Counted from the first letter of the stretch, positions 26,371-36,035 are shown. The stretch is DNA of 64,000 nucleotides from Paracoccaceae bacterium (GCA_019911965.1 JAIOJF010000027.1:1-64000); one strand, 5' to 3'. Made by a program: numbers and translations. Notes: generated by a model not told the origin, from the letters alone.

Positions 26371-28026
26371 TCACATATTCGGGTAGTTCGGCCCCTCGCC
26401 GCCCTGCGGTGTGGCCCAGTTGATGTTCTGGCTGGGGTCCTTGATATCGCAGGTCTTGCAATGCACGCAGTTCTGCGCGTTGATCTGGAAGCGCGGATTG
26501 CTGCCGTCTTCGTCGCGCAGGATTTCATAGACCCCCGCCGGGCAATAGCGCTGCGCCGGTTCAGCGTATTTCGGCAGGTTGACCTTGATCGGAATATCGG
26601 GATCGGCCAGTTGCAGATGGCAGGGCTGTTCCTCGGCGTGGTTGGTGGCCGAAAAGCTGACATTGGTCAGCCGGTCGAACGACAGGACACCATCGGTTTT
26701 GGGATAGTCGATCACCGCATGGCGATCCGCCGGCTCGGTGGCGGCGGCATCGGTCTTGCCGTGTTTCAGCGTGCCAAGCGGGTTCCAGCCGGTCAGATTG
26801 GCCACCCACATATCGAACCCGCCCAGCGCCAGCGAGGCGAGCATGCCGAATTTCGACCAGAGCGGCTTGACGTTGCGCACGCGCTTGAGGTCGGTGGCGA
26901 TCTTGCCGCTGCGCACATCGGTTTCGTAATCCGTCAACTCGTCGCCGCTGCGCCCGGCCCCGATGGCGGCAAAGGCCGCCTCGGCGGCGGCCATGCCCGA
27001 CAGCATGGCGTTGTGGTTGCCCTTGATCCGCGGCACGTTCAGCAGGCCCGCCGAACAACCCAGCAGGGCCACCCCGGGCGCGACCATCTTGGGGATCGAC
27101 TGCCAGCCGCCCTCGGAAATCGCCCGTGCACCGTAGGCCACGCGCTTGCCGCCCTGCAGCACTTTGGCGATCTCAGGGTGATGCTTGAAGCGCTGGAATT
27201 CCATATAGGGGAACAGATACGGGTTCTTGTAATTCAAATGCACCACGAAACCGACAAACACCTGATTGTTTTCAAGGTGATACATGAAGGAACCACCACC
27301 GGCATTGCCGCCCAGCGGCCAGCCCATCGTATGCGTGACGGTGCCTTCGCTGTGGTTTTCCGGCTTGACCTCCCAGATTTCCTTCATCCCGAGGCCGAAT
27401 TTCTGCGGTTCCTTGCCAGCCTGCAGGTCGTATTTCGCGATCACTTCCTTGGCCAGTGAGCCACGCACGCCTTCCGACAGGAACACGTATTTGCCGTGCA
27501 GTTCCATGCCCGGCTCATAGGACGGCCCCGGCGTGCCGTCGCGCTCACGGCCGAACTCGCCGGCAACCACGCCCTTCACTTCGCCATTGTCGCCGTAGAC
27601 CAGCTCCGAACAGGCCATGCCCGGGAAAATCTCTACCCCCATGCCTTCAGCCTGTTCCGCCATCCAGCGGCAGACATTGGCCATCGAGACGATGTATTTG
27701 CCGTGATTGTTCATCAGGGGCGGCATCGGGAAATTCGGGATACGGATCGACCCTGCCGGCCCCAGCATCAGGAAATTGTCGCGCTTCACCGGCACATTCA
27801 GCGGTGCGCCCTTTTCCTTCCAGTCGGGGATCAACTCGTTCAGGCCGACAGGGTCCAGCACCGCACCAGACAGGATATGCGCCCCCACTTCCGAGCCTTT
27901 TTCCAGCACCACCACGTTCAGATCGGCGTCAAGCTGTTTCAGGCGGATCGCGGCGCTCAGCCCCGCCGGCCCCGCCCCCACGATCACCACATCATATTCC
28001 ATCGACTCGCGTTCGATCTCGGCCAT
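26371..28026 (-). CDS. Electron transfer flavoprotein-ubiquinone oxidoreductase
   Basis: A membrane-associated FAD/4Fe-4S enzyme that passes electrons from ETF (reduced by acyl-CoA, dimethylglycine and sarcosine dehydrogenases) to ubiquinone. The FAD motif VVIVGAGPAGLSAAIRL is at about 12-28 and the C-terminal ferredoxin-like cluster has Cys in CPAGVYE and NCVHCKTCDIKDP. The start ATG 28026 has GGAGGGG 8 nt upstream, so I dropped the 13 upstream codons. 551 residues, as usual. It is functionally relevant to the demethylating flavin dehydrogenases at 31.6-38.5 kb. Confidence 0.96.
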   Translation of the reverse strand: MAEIERESMEYDVVIVGAGPAGLSAAIRLKQLDADLNVVVLEKGSEVGAHILSGAVLDPVGLNELIPDWKEKGAPLNVPVKRDNFLMLGPAGSIRIPNFPMPPLMNNHGKYIVSMANVCRWMAEQAEGMGVEIFPGMACSELVYGDNGEVKGVVAGEFGRERDGTPGPSYEPGMELHGKYVFLSEGVRGSLAKEVIAKYDLQAGKEPQKFGLGMKEIWEVKPENHSEGTVTHTMGWPLGGNAGGGSFMYHLENNQVFVGFVVHLNYKNPYLFPYMEFQRFKHHPEIAKVLQGGKRVAYGARAISEGGWQSIPKMVAPGVALLGCSAGLLNVPRIKGNHNAMLSGMAAAEAAFAAIGAGRSGDELTDYETDVRSGKIATDLKRVRNVKPLWSKFGMLASLALGGFDMWVANLTGWNPLGTLKHGKTDAAATEPADRHAVIDYPKTDGVLSFDRLTNVSFSATNHAEEQPCHLQLADPDIPIKVNLPKYAEPAQRYCPAGVYEILRDEDGSNPRFQINAQNCVHCKTCDIKDPSQNINWATPQGGEGPNYPNM

Positions 28027-28171
28027 CTGGATTTCCCCTCCTGCACCCCGCCCGGCGGGCGACATTCGCCAAAAATACTGCCGCCCTGCCTAGCGTGGCA
28101 ACGCTCCGGGGTCAATTCGGACGCAGCGGCGGAACACACAGCACCGCGGTTTTCATCCCGACCCCGGCAGA

Positions 28172-28247
28172 ATTTTCCGGAAAATCCTGCGGGCAGAATA
28201 TTTTTCTACGAGTTTTCGGCGGCTCTATGGTTTTCCAGGCCGAAAAC
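28172..28247. promoter_or_regulatory. Palindromes upstream of ETF-QO gene
   Basis: The 231-bp gap before the ETF-QO gene contains a perfect 14-bp palindrome, ATTTTCCGGAAAAT (28172-28185), and a 9-bp inverted repeat GTTTTCGGC (28212-28220) / GCCGAAAAC (28239-28247) with an 18-nt spacer. Neither is followed by a T-run in the sense direction. They could be operators of the ETF-QO promoter; no regulator is identified. Confidence 0.35.
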
Positions 28248-28257
28248 CCGCCCTTTG

Positions 28258-28842
28258 TCACAAATCCAGCGATTCATCTTCAGGCGGGATCACCCCCAGG
28301 CGCCGCCCGAAATCCAGATAGGAATGCTGACGGCGGTTCCTGAGTTCGCGGCGCACATCGTCATGCTTGTCGTAATCGAAGGTCACGCCGGCACCCTCGA
28401 CAATGCGGTTCATCATGTTGAACGCGGCGCAGACCTGCACCGCCTCGAACAAGGCCGCCTCGGACCAGCCGGCGGCAAAGACCACATCGGCATCCGCCTG
28501 CACCAGCCTGGACGGCAATCGCGTCAGCTTGCCGACATATTTCAGGATCGGCTTCATTCGCGCAGCGATATCGGCCGTGTCGATATCCTTCAGCACCGCA
28601 TCCACCACGCCGCGCGGAATGCCGAACACCTCGGAATAGACCCTGTGCGAACCATAGCAGAACGTGCAGGCATTCAGTCCCGACACATAAGACGCGATCA
28701 GTTCCCGTTCGCCGATTGTCAATTCGCCCTCGGCCCGCAGGATGCCTTCAAGATAGATCATCAGCGGTCCGGCATTGTCGGGAAAGCGCTGGAGCACATC
28801 GCTCAGATGCGCTTCGGCGGGAAGGGAGGGAAACAGGGCCAT
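28258..28842 (-). CDS. AhpD-like (carboxymuconolactone decarboxylase family) peroxidase-related protein
   Basis: The core ERELIASYVSGLNACTFCYGSH (about 40-61) carries the CxxC plus downstream His of AhpD-type alkylhydroperoxidases and matches the peroxidase-related/AhpD-like CMD subfamily of about 190-200 residues. Such proteins may reduce peroxides using the two cysteines. I start at ATG 28842 (194 residues; AGGAG about 11 nt upstream) because the preceding 20 codons in the frame look non-conserved. Divergent from greA with 180 bp between. A physiological substrate is not known. Confidence 0.85.
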   Translation of the reverse strand: MALFPSLPAEAHLSDVLQRFPDNAGPLMIYLEGILRAEGELTIGERELIASYVSGLNACTFCYGSHRVYSEVFGIPRGVVDAVLKDIDTADIAARMKPILKYVGKLTRLPSRLVQADADVVFAAGWSEAALFEAVQVCAAFNMMNRIVEGAGVTFDYDKHDDVRRELRNRRQHSYLDFGRRLGVIPPEDESLDL

Positions 28843-29022
28843 CGGCGACTCGACTCCTTGCTGGGCACAGCCGAAGGCTACCCGAGAATCCCCACCCCGC
28901 ACAGACCTTTTGCCAAACCGGGCCGGGGCGGGGCCCGCCGCGGGCGGGAATCCCTTGCCCTTGGGCGCGGCTAATCCTATGTTGCGCGTTCAAAAAACGA
29001 GACACGATACCTGGGCAGGCAG

Positions 29023-29493
29023 ATGGAAAAGATCCCCGTCACTCCACGAGGCTTCAAAGCCCTGGATGAAGAACTGAAGAACCTGAAATCGGTGGAACGC
29101 CCGGCTGTCATCAGGGCGATTGCCGAGGCGCGCGAGCACGGCGATCTGTCGGAAAACGCCGAATACCATGCCGCCCGCGAACAGCAGAGCCATATCGAGG
29201 GCCGCATCCGCGAATTGGAAAGCCTGATCAGCCTGGCCGATGTGATCGACGTGACCCGCCTCAGCGGTTCGATCAAGTTCGGCGCCACGGTGCATCTGCT
29301 GGACGAGGATACCGACGCCGAAAAGACCTTCCAGATTGTCGGCGAACCCGAAGCCGACATCGAACGCGGGCTGCTGAACATCAAGTCGCCGATTGCCCGG
29401 GCCTTGATCGGCAAAGAGGAAGGTGACAGTGTTGAGGTCAACACCCCGGGCGGGGCGAAGAGCTACGAAATCCTCAGCGTCAAGTACATCTGA
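29023..29493 (+). CDS. greA: Transcription elongation factor GreA
   Basis: Binds RNA polymerase and stimulates cleavage of backtracked RNA. The N-terminal coiled coil (about 1-75) carries the acidic tip motif [20 protein letters not shown], with the catalytic Asp-Glu pair (DLSENAEY), and the C-terminal FKBP-like domain (about 80-156) ends in [13 protein letters not shown]. Length 156 is typical. The start ATG 29023 has only a weak ribosome binding site (GGCAGG). Confidence 0.96.
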   Translation: MEKIPVTPRGFKALDEELKNLKSVERPAVIRAIAEAREHGDLSENAEYHAAREQQSHIEGRIRELESLISLADVIDVTRLSGSIKFGATVHLLDEDTDAEKTFQIVGEPEADIERGLLNIKSPIARALIGKEEGDSVEVNTPGGAKSYEILSVKYI

Positions 29494-29521
29494 CCAGGCA
29501 CATCCCGAAAGCGGCACGAGC

Positions 29522-30559
29522 ATGGACGCAGACAAACCCGAAACGCCGCTCGATCTGGGGATTTACGGCCGCAAGGTTCGCGCGAAGGTCGAGATCGCCG
29601 ATATCGTCGCGGCTGTCCTCAGCCTGGTCTGGGTTGGCGTGGTGGCCGGTTTCTGGTATTTCATCGGCATTTCTTCGGACGGCGAAAGCCCCGGCTTCAA
29701 TCCGCTGACATTCGTGATGACGATGGTGTCGATCCTGCTGCCGATCGGGCTGATCTGGGTGGCCAGTGCCGGGGCAAAGACTGCCCGCGTGATGCGCGAG
29801 GAAGCGCAGCGCCTGCAGGCCTCGATCGACGCGATGCGCCACGCCTATGTGACGCAGGCGCAAAGCGCCGGGCAGGCGGTGAAGCCATCGCTGGAAAAGC
29901 AACTGGACCAGATCGCCCGCTCGCAGAAACAGACCGAAACCGCCATCGCCACATTCGCCTCGCGCCGGGATCACGGGCAGGGTGAAGGCTCCGACACCAA
30001 GGCGGCGCTGAACCGCAAACCGGCCAAACCGGCCAGCGACAGCCAGCCGACGCTGGCGCTGGATGCGCCGAGCACCGCGCTGGAAGAACCGATTACCATC
30101 GCCGAGTTTATCCGCGCCATGAACTTCCCGGAAAACGAGGATGACCGCGAGGGCTTCCGCACCCTCCGCCGCGCCCTGGCCGATCGCGATATCGCCAAGA
30201 TGATCCGCGCCTCGCAGGATATCCTGACGCTTCTGTCGCAGGATGGCATCTATATGGACGATCTGCGCCCCGACCGCCCCCGCGCCGAGACCTGGCGCAA
30301 ATTCGCGCGTGGTGATCGTGGCCCGGTGATCGCCGGGCTTGGCGGCATCCGTGACCGCTCGTGCATCGCGCTGGCCACGGGGCGGATGAAGAAGGACCCG
30401 GTGTTCCGCGATGCCGCGCATCACTTCCTGCGGCAATTCGATTCCGTTCTGGCGGAATTTGAATCGAATGCCACCGATCAGGAACTGGTCGACATGGGCG
30501 AAACCCGCACCGCCCGCGCCTTCATGCTGCTGGGCCGGATCGCCGGGACGTTTGATTAA
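29522..30559 (+). CDS. Two-pass membrane protein of unknown function
   Basis: I do not recognise a named family. The 345-residue protein has two membrane segments near the N-terminus (about 25-47 and 62-82), then a predicted helical region (about 88-130), a low-complexity Lys/Ala/Asp linker (about 145-190), and a conserved-looking C-terminal domain (about 195-345). The frame continues 33 codons upstream into greA; ATG 29522 is the sensible start. Its stop overlaps the convergent rarD stop by 3 nt. The architecture suggests an inner-membrane protein with a cytoplasmic scaffold domain. Confidence 0.7.
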   Translation: MDADKPETPLDLGIYGRKVRAKVEIADIVAAVLSLVWVGVVAGFWYFIGISSDGESPGFNPLTFVMTMVSILLPIGLIWVASAGAKTARVMREEAQRLQASIDAMRHAYVTQAQSAGQAVKPSLEKQLDQIARSQKQTETAIATFASRRDHGQGEGSDTKAALNRKPAKPASDSQPTLALDAPSTALEEPITIAEFIRAMNFPENEDDREGFRTLRRALADRDIAKMIRASQDILTLLSQDGIYMDDLRPDRPRAETWRKFARGDRGPVIAGLGGIRDRSCIALATGRMKKDPVFRDAAHHFLRQFDSVLAEFESNATDQELVDMGETRTARAFMLLGRIAGTFD

Positions 30560-31470
30560 AGCGTGTTGCGGTTGCGCAAGGCCTTGATCAGCGGCAGCGA
30601 ATAGATCACCAGCGCCGCCCAGATCAGCGGAAAGGCAATCGCCCGTGCGGTTCCGAAGGGTTCGCCAAAGACCAGCACCGCAATCAGGAAGATCATCGTC
30701 GGCGCGATATATTGCATGATGCCGATGGTTGACAGCCGCACCAGCTTGGCCCCGTTGGCATAGATCATCAGCGGCCCCGCCGTCACCAGGCCGGTGCCCA
30801 GCAACAGCCAGAAATCCGCCGCCGAATCCAGGAAATGCCCCTGACCGGTCATGGTCAGCCAGGTAATCCAGGCCAGCGCGAATGGCGACAGGATCAGCAC
30901 TTCCAGCAAGAACCCCTGATTCGGCCCGATCGGCAGCGATTTCTTGAAAAACGCGTAGAACCCCCAGGAAAATGTCAGCGCCAGCGCCGCCCAGGGCAGC
31001 CGCCCGGCATCCACCGCGATTACCACAACCGCCAGCGCCGCCAGCACGATGGCGAATATCTGCGCCGGGCTCAGGCGTTCCTTCAGCAGAACCGCCCCGA
31101 GAAAGATGCTGAACAAGGGGTTGATGTAATATCCCAAAGCCGCGTCCAGCGCATTGCCCGAGGTGATCGCCCAGACGTAAATCCCCCAGTTGAACGAAAC
31201 CAGCGCCGCCGTCAGCGCCGCCATCGCAAGCATCTTCGGATTGGCCAGCGCCGCGCGCAGATCGCGCGTACGGCCCAGCACGATCAGCACCAGCCCGGCC
31301 AGCGGCACCGACCAGATCACCCGATGCGCCACCACCTCGGCCGGCGGGACATGCGACAACAGCTTCATGTAGAGCGGCAGGAAGCCCCATAGCAGATAGG
31401 CCACCAGCGCAAAGGCCAGCCCGCGCGGCGTATCGACATTTTCCAACCGTCCGCTCGCGCCCTCTGCCAC
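30556..31470 (-). CDS. rarD: RarD-family EamA transporter
   Basis: Ten-segment DMT transporter of the RarD (chloramphenicol-sensitive) type. The N-terminal GLAFALVAYLLWGFLPLYMK, EVVAHRVIWSVPLAG and SFNWGIYVWAI segments are diagnostic of RarD. I start at GTG 31470, which has GAAGGA 6 nt upstream and gives 304 residues, close to the usual 295-300; an upstream ATG (31551) would add a polar, unlikely leader. Physiological substrate unknown. Third DMT transporter in the window. Confidence 0.87.
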   Translation of the reverse strand: MAEGASGRLENVDTPRGLAFALVAYLLWGFLPLYMKLLSHVPPAEVVAHRVIWSVPLAGLVLIVLGRTRDLRAALANPKMLAMAALTAALVSFNWGIYVWAITSGNALDAALGYYINPLFSIFLGAVLLKERLSPAQIFAIVLAALAVVVIAVDAGRLPWAALALTFSWGFYAFFKKSLPIGPNQGFLLEVLILSPFALAWITWLTMTGQGHFLDSAADFWLLLGTGLVTAGPLMIYANGAKLVRLSTIGIMQYIAPTMIFLIAVLVFGEPFGTARAIAFPLIWAALVIYSLPLIKALRNRNTL

Positions 31471-31571
31471 AACCAATCCTTCACGCTTCTTTTTGGTACA
31501 AATACTCAAACCCGGGAACCGGCAATCAGCCCGAAAATCGGGGAATCGCACCGCGCATCAGGATTGCCGTG

Positions 31572-34019
31572 TCACCCCCTTACACGCTCCGACTTCGGAT
31601 CGTAAAGCGGCACCAGCGACGCGGTGGCCGCCACCCGCCTGCCCGCCACGTCGATCTCGTAGTCCGAGGCCAGAACCTCCGCCGCGCTCTCGCCCTTGCA
31701 CGGCACATATCCCAGCCCGACAGCGCCGCCCAGATGGTGGCCATAGGCGCCCGACGACAGGTAGCCGACGATGTTGCCATCGCGGGTCAAAGGCTCGTTG
31801 TGGTAAAGCAGCGGTTCGGGATCCTGCAAAAGGAACTGCACCAGCCGCCGCTCCAGCCCCGCCTCGCGCTTGCGCAACACCGCGTCGCGGCCAATGAAAT
31901 CCGGCTTGTCGGTTTTCACGGCAAAGCCAAGCCCCGCCTCCAGTACATGATCTTCGCAGGTGATGTCATGGCCGAAATGCCGGAACGCCTTTTCCGCGCG
32001 GCAGCAATCCATCATGTGCATGCCGCACAGTTTCAGCCCGAAATCCTGACCGGCCTGCCAGAGGGTCTCGAACACATGCCCGGCCATATCGGCGGAGACA
32101 TAGACCTCCCAGCCCAGCTCACCGACATAGGACACCCGGTGCGCCCGGGCCAGGCCCATGCCGATCTCGATCGCCTGCGCGGTTCCAAACGGATTGGTTT
32201 CGTTGGAAAAATCATTGGGGCTGACGGCCTGCATCAATTCCCGCGCCTTTGGCCCCATCACCGCCAGCACACCTTCGGAGGCCGTCAGATCGGTGATCGT
32301 AACCCGCGCCCCGCGGGCAAGCGCGTGGCGGTGCAGCCAGGTCTGGTCGGCCAGGCGCGTGGCGGCGGGCGTGACTACCAGATAGGCGGTTTCCGACAGC
32401 CGCGTCACCGTCACATCCGCCTCGATGCCGCCCTTGGCGTTCAGGAACTGGGTATAGACAATCTTGCCCACCGGCACCGACATGTCCGCGCCTGAAACGT
32501 AGTTCAGGAAGCCTTCCGCATCCGCGCCCTCAACGCGCAGCTTGCCGAAGGACGACATGTCGTACATCCCGACATTGCCCCGCACGCTGCGTACCTCGGC
32601 AGCGGCGTTCTGGAACCAGTTCTGCCGTTTCCAGGAATAGACATATTCGCGGTCCTGCCCCGGTTCGGCATACCAGTTGGCACGTTCCCAGCCGGCAATC
32701 TCGCCCATCACCGCGCCCTGTTCCAGAAGGTGGTGATGGAACGGCGTGCGCCGGATGCCGCGTGCGGTGGCCTTCTGGCGATAGGGGTAATGATCGGCGT
32801 AAAGCAACCCCAGCGTTTCCTTCGAGCGCTCATACAGATAGGTCCGGTTGCCCTGAAACGGCTGGTTGCGGGCAACATCGACATCGCCCAGATCGAACGG
32901 GCGCGCGCCGTCCTGCATCCATTGCGCCAGCGCCATACCGGCCCCACCGGCGGATTGAATGCCGATCGAGTTGAACCCGGCGGCCACCCAGAAATTATCC
33001 ACCTCCAGCGATTGCCCCAGATTATAGGCATCATCCGGCGTGAAACTTTCCGGCCCGTTGAAGAAGGTATGTATCCCGGCCGCGCCCAGCATCGGCACGC
33101 GATGCACCGCGCGTTCCAGGATCGGCTCGAAATGGTCGAAATCCTCGGGCAGTTGATCGAACTCGAACGCCTCGGGAATGCCTGCCATCCCCCAGGGCTT
33201 GGCATTCGGCTCGAACGCGCCCAGCAGGTATTTCCCGGCGTCTTCCTTGTAATAGGCACATTCATCGGGCACCCGAAGAACCGGCATCTGGGTCAGGCCG
33301 GGGATCGGCTCGGTCACGATGTAGAAATGCTCGCAGGCATGCAAAGGCACGTTCACACCCGCCATCCGGCCCACCGCATGGCCCCACATGCCGGCGCAAT
33401 TGACGACATGCTCGGCCTCGATGAAGCCCGCCTCGCCATTCTGTTCCCAGGCCACGCCACGCGCCCGGCGGCCCTCGACCGTCACGCCGGTCACCTTCAC
33501 GTTTTCCACCACCGAAGCGCCGCGCATCCGCGCGCCCTTGGCCAGTGCCAGCGCGATATTGGCCGGATCGCCCTGCCCGTCGGTCGGCAGCCAGACCCCG
33601 GCAGTGACGCCCTCAAGATTGATCTGCGGATATTTCGCCTTCACCTCGGCAGGCGACATCTCGTCCACCGGCACCCCGAAGGCGCGCGCCATCGCGGCAT
33701 TGCGGAACAATTCCTCGCGCCGCTCCTGCGTCAGCGCGACCGAGACAGATCCTACCGTCTTCATCCCCGTCGCCACGCCCGTCTCGGCCTCCAGCCCGGC
33801 ATAGAGATCGGCGGAATATTTCGCCAGCTTCGTCATGTTGGCCGATGCCCGCAACTGCCCGATCAGCCCCGCCGCGTGCCAGGTGGTGCCCGAGGTCAGG
33901 CGCTTGCGCTCCAGCAGCACGACATCGCTCCAGCCGAGTTTTGTCAGGTGATAGGCCACCGAACAACCGACGACACCGCCGCCGATGATGACCACGCGGG
34001 CTTTCGCAGGAAGGGACAT
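31572..34019 (-). CDS. FAD-dependent dimethylglycine/sarcosine dehydrogenase-like protein with GcvT domain (copy 2)
   Basis: The N-terminal half (about 1-400) is a DAO-type FAD oxidoreductase: VVIIGGGVVGCSVAYHL (8-24) binds FAD, and SGTTWHAAGLIGQ contains the His at the position that covalently binds FAD in mammalian dimethylglycine and sarcosine dehydrogenases. The C-terminal half (about 430-810) is an aminomethyltransferase (GcvT) fold that in this family takes the released one-carbon unit to tetrahydrofolate. Start ATG 34019 behind GGAG; 815 residues. Last gene of the leftward operon. Which N-methyl substrate it uses cannot be told from sequence; sarcosine or dimethylglycine is likely. Confidence 0.88.
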   Translation of the reverse strand: MSLPAKARVVIIGGGVVGCSVAYHLTKLGWSDVVLLERKRLTSGTTWHAAGLIGQLRASANMTKLAKYSADLYAGLEAETGVATGMKTVGSVSVALTQERREELFRNAAMARAFGVPVDEMSPAEVKAKYPQINLEGVTAGVWLPTDGQGDPANIALALAKGARMRGASVVENVKVTGVTVEGRRARGVAWEQNGEAGFIEAEHVVNCAGMWGHAVGRMAGVNVPLHACEHFYIVTEPIPGLTQMPVLRVPDECAYYKEDAGKYLLGAFEPNAKPWGMAGIPEAFEFDQLPEDFDHFEPILERAVHRVPMLGAAGIHTFFNGPESFTPDDAYNLGQSLEVDNFWVAAGFNSIGIQSAGGAGMALAQWMQDGARPFDLGDVDVARNQPFQGNRTYLYERSKETLGLLYADHYPYRQKATARGIRRTPFHHHLLEQGAVMGEIAGWERANWYAEPGQDREYVYSWKRQNWFQNAAAEVRSVRGNVGMYDMSSFGKLRVEGADAEGFLNYVSGADMSVPVGKIVYTQFLNAKGGIEADVTVTRLSETAYLVVTPAATRLADQTWLHRHALARGARVTITDLTASEGVLAVMGPKARELMQAVSPNDFSNETNPFGTAQAIEIGMGLARAHRVSYVGELGWEVYVSADMAGHVFETLWQAGQDFGLKLCGMHMMDCCRAEKAFRHFGHDITCEDHVLEAGLGFAVKTDKPDFIGRDAVLRKREAGLERRLVQFLLQDPEPLLYHNEPLTRDGNIVGYLSSGAYGHHLGGAVGLGYVPCKGESAAEVLASDYEIDVAGRRVAATASLVPLYDPKSERVRG

Positions 34020-34032
34020 GGCGGGACTCCGT

Positions 34033-35109
34033 TCAGGGAATGAGGACAAGCTTGCCGGGATACATCTTGGCATTGAAATCCGCCTGCGCCCTGGCGATGT
34101 CGGCAAGCGGATAGGTGTTCGAGACCAGCGGGCGCACGGCCCCGGAATTGATGATCTGAACCAGCCCGGCGAACACTTCGGGCGCGGTATAGGTGCAGCC
34201 AAACAGGCTGAGGTCGCGCAGATAGACCTCGCGCAGGTCCATCTCGACCATCGGCCCGGCAATCGCCCCGGCAACCGCATAGCGCCCGCCGGGGCGCAGC
34301 GCGTTCAGCACCGCCCGCCAATGCGGCCCGCCGACCAGATCAACCACCACATCGACCGAGCCAGCCTCGGCCACCTCGCCCCGGCCCAGCACCCGTCCCG
34401 CCCCCGCGGCCCTGACGGCATCAGCCTTGGCCGCAGCGGCCTGCGCCGTCACATCCGCCCCAAGATGGTGCGCCAGCATCACCGCCGCCAGCCCGACACC
34501 GCCCGATGCGCCGGTCACCAGAACCCGGTCGCCCGACGTAACGCGCGCGCGATGCAGCAACGTGAAAGCGGTGCCAAAGGCACAAGGCATCGCGCCGATT
34601 TCGACATCGGACAGAGGCGCGGCGCTGACATCGTAAAGCTGATGCGCCGGCACCACGCAATATTCCGCAAAGGCCCCGTCATATTCCGACCCGATCACGC
34701 GAAACCGCACCGGGTGTTCGGCGGTCGGCTCGGGCTGGCTGGTCGGGCAGATCACCCGTGCGCCGATTGCCGGTGCCGTGACACCCTCGCCCAAAGCCAC
34801 TACACGGCCACAAAGATCGGCACCCTGAATGCGCGGAAAGTCCAGCGCCCCGCCCCAGCCTCCGGCCTCGACAGCCACGTCGCCTTCAACCGTAGCACCG
34901 GTCACTTCGGGCGCATACCAGCCGACGCGGGTGTTGATATCGGTATTGTTGACACCTGCTGCCAGCACCTTCACCAGCACCTCGCCCGGCCCCGGATCGG
35001 GGCGTGGAATGGCCTCGTTCCAGACCAGCCGCTCCGGCCCGCCATGTCCTGTCAGTTGAACCCCCCGCATGGTCGCGGGCAGGTCGGATCGCGCAACAAC
35101 ATCACTCAC
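34033..35109 (-). CDS. Medium-chain dehydrogenase/reductase (quinone oxidoreductase-like)
   Basis: A zinc-independent MDR protein. The N-terminal GroES-like domain (about 20-180) includes VKVLAAGVNNTDINTR, and the Rossmann domain has VLVTGASGGVGLAAV (about 205-219). The catalytic zinc Cys/His set of alcohol dehydrogenases is not evident, so an enoyl or quinone reductase type is more likely than an alcohol dehydrogenase. The start is ambiguous: GTG 35109 with GGGG upstream, TTG 35124, or ATG 35070. It is inside the betaine-type operon (14-30 nt from its neighbours), where an NAD(P)H reductase has no obvious role in demethylation; it may act on an aldehyde or unsaturated intermediate of the real substrate. 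Confidence 0.82.
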   Translation of the reverse strand: MSDVVARSDLPATMRGVQLTGHGGPERLVWNEAIPRPDPGPGEVLVKVLAAGVNNTDINTRVGWYAPEVTGATVEGDVAVEAGGWGGALDFPRIQGADLCGRVVALGEGVTAPAIGARVICPTSQPEPTAEHPVRFRVIGSEYDGAFAEYCVVPAHQLYDVSAAPLSDVEIGAMPCAFGTAFTLLHRARVTSGDRVLVTGASGGVGLAAVMLAHHLGADVTAQAAAAKADAVRAAGAGRVLGRGEVAEAGSVDVVVDLVGGPHWRAVLNALRPGGRYAVAGAIAGPMVEMDLREVYLRDLSLFGCTYTAPEVFAGLVQIINSGAVRPLVSNTYPLADIARAQADFNAKMYPGKLVLIP

Positions 35110-35138
35110 AACTTTGTTCCCCAAATTCTCGAATTCCG

Positions 35139-36035
35139 TCAGACGATCACATGTCCCGCCCGCTCCAGCCGGTTCTTCACCGCAGCGATATGCGCCGGGC
35201 TGGTTTCACAACAGCCGCCGACGATGCTCGCGCCCATCTCCACCCAGCTTTCAGCGAAATCGGCATAATCTTCCGGCCCCAGATCGCTGCGCGCCTCCAG
35301 CGCATCGACCGTCGGGCGGTCCTGCAGAAACGCGCTGGTGATGGCGCGAAAGCCGTTGGCATAGGCCCCGAAGGGCAGGCCGAAATCGCCAATCGGGCCG
35401 AGTGCTGCCGCCATCGCCTCGGGCACCGAGCAATTCGCCAGCACCGCCGCCGGCTGGTACCGCGCCACGATATCGCCCAGATCGGCCACCGCCTCGCCCG
35501 AGCGCAGCCTGCTGCCGTCGCTATCCGATACCGTCACCGCCAGCCAGACCGGCAGGCCGGTTTCCACCACCCCGCGCAGCGCCCCTTCCGCCTGGTTGAG
35601 CGAACAGACCGTCTCGCAGATCAGCAGATCGACATGCGGGGCCAGCAGCCCCGCCACCTCGGCAATCAGAGGGGCGGCAATCTCGGGCACTGGCACCACA
35701 TCGGCGCGATAGGACGCGCCCAGCGGCCCGATCGACCCGGCGATGCGACCGCCGCCAAAGCCATCCCGCGCCGCCGTCGCCTCGGCCAGGGCCTGCGCGA
35801 TCAGCCGCTCGAAATCGCCCTCCAGCCCGGTTTCGACAAACCGGTCGCGGTGGATGGCATAGGTGTTGGTGGTGGCAATCGTTGCCCCGGCGCGGAAATA
35901 ATCCGCATGGACCTCTTGCAGCAGCCCCGGATGATCCAGCATCGCGCGGGTGGACCACAGGGGCGTCGGCCGATCACCCGCACGGCGCACGATCTCCTGC
36001 CCGATCGAGCCATCCAGCAAAACAATCTCAGTCAT
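35139..36035 (-). CDS. Homocysteine S-methyltransferase family protein (betaine-homocysteine methyltransferase-like)
   Basis: A zinc-dependent methyltransferase. The three Cys zinc ligands are present: one in VLANCSVPEAM (about residue 203) and the pair in IVGGCCETSP (about 275-276). The N-terminal VLLDGSIGQEIVRR matches the pterin-free homocysteine methyltransferase fold. It transfers a methyl group to homocysteine, giving methionine; donors in the family are glycine betaine, S-methylmethionine or related sulfonium compounds. Between two dimethylglycine dehydrogenase-like genes, betaine (product dimethylglycine) is the best guess; DMSP is an alternative. 298 residues. Confidence 0.85.
   Translation of the reverse strand: MTEIVLLDGSIGQEIVRRAGDRPTPLWSTRAMLDHPGLLQEVHADYFRAGATIATTNTYAIHRDRFVETGLEGDFERLIAQALAEATAARDGFGGGRIAGSIGPLGASYRADVVPVPEIAAPLIAEVAGLLAPHVDLLICETVCSLNQAEGALRGVVETGLPVWLAVTVSDSDGSRLRSGEAVADLGDIVARYQPAAVLANCSVPEAMAAALGPIGDFGLPFGAYANGFRAITSAFLQDRPTVDALEARSDLGPEDYADFAESWVEMGASIVGGCCETSPAHIAAVKNRLERAGHVIV

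Noticed and set aside
24487-27459. A 990-codon open frame on the plus strand
   Set aside because: It runs antisense across the ispE, TPR and ETF-QO genes, which have clear family motifs. Its product is rich in Arg, Gln, His and Gly with no domain; it is a by-product of high GC at third codon positions.
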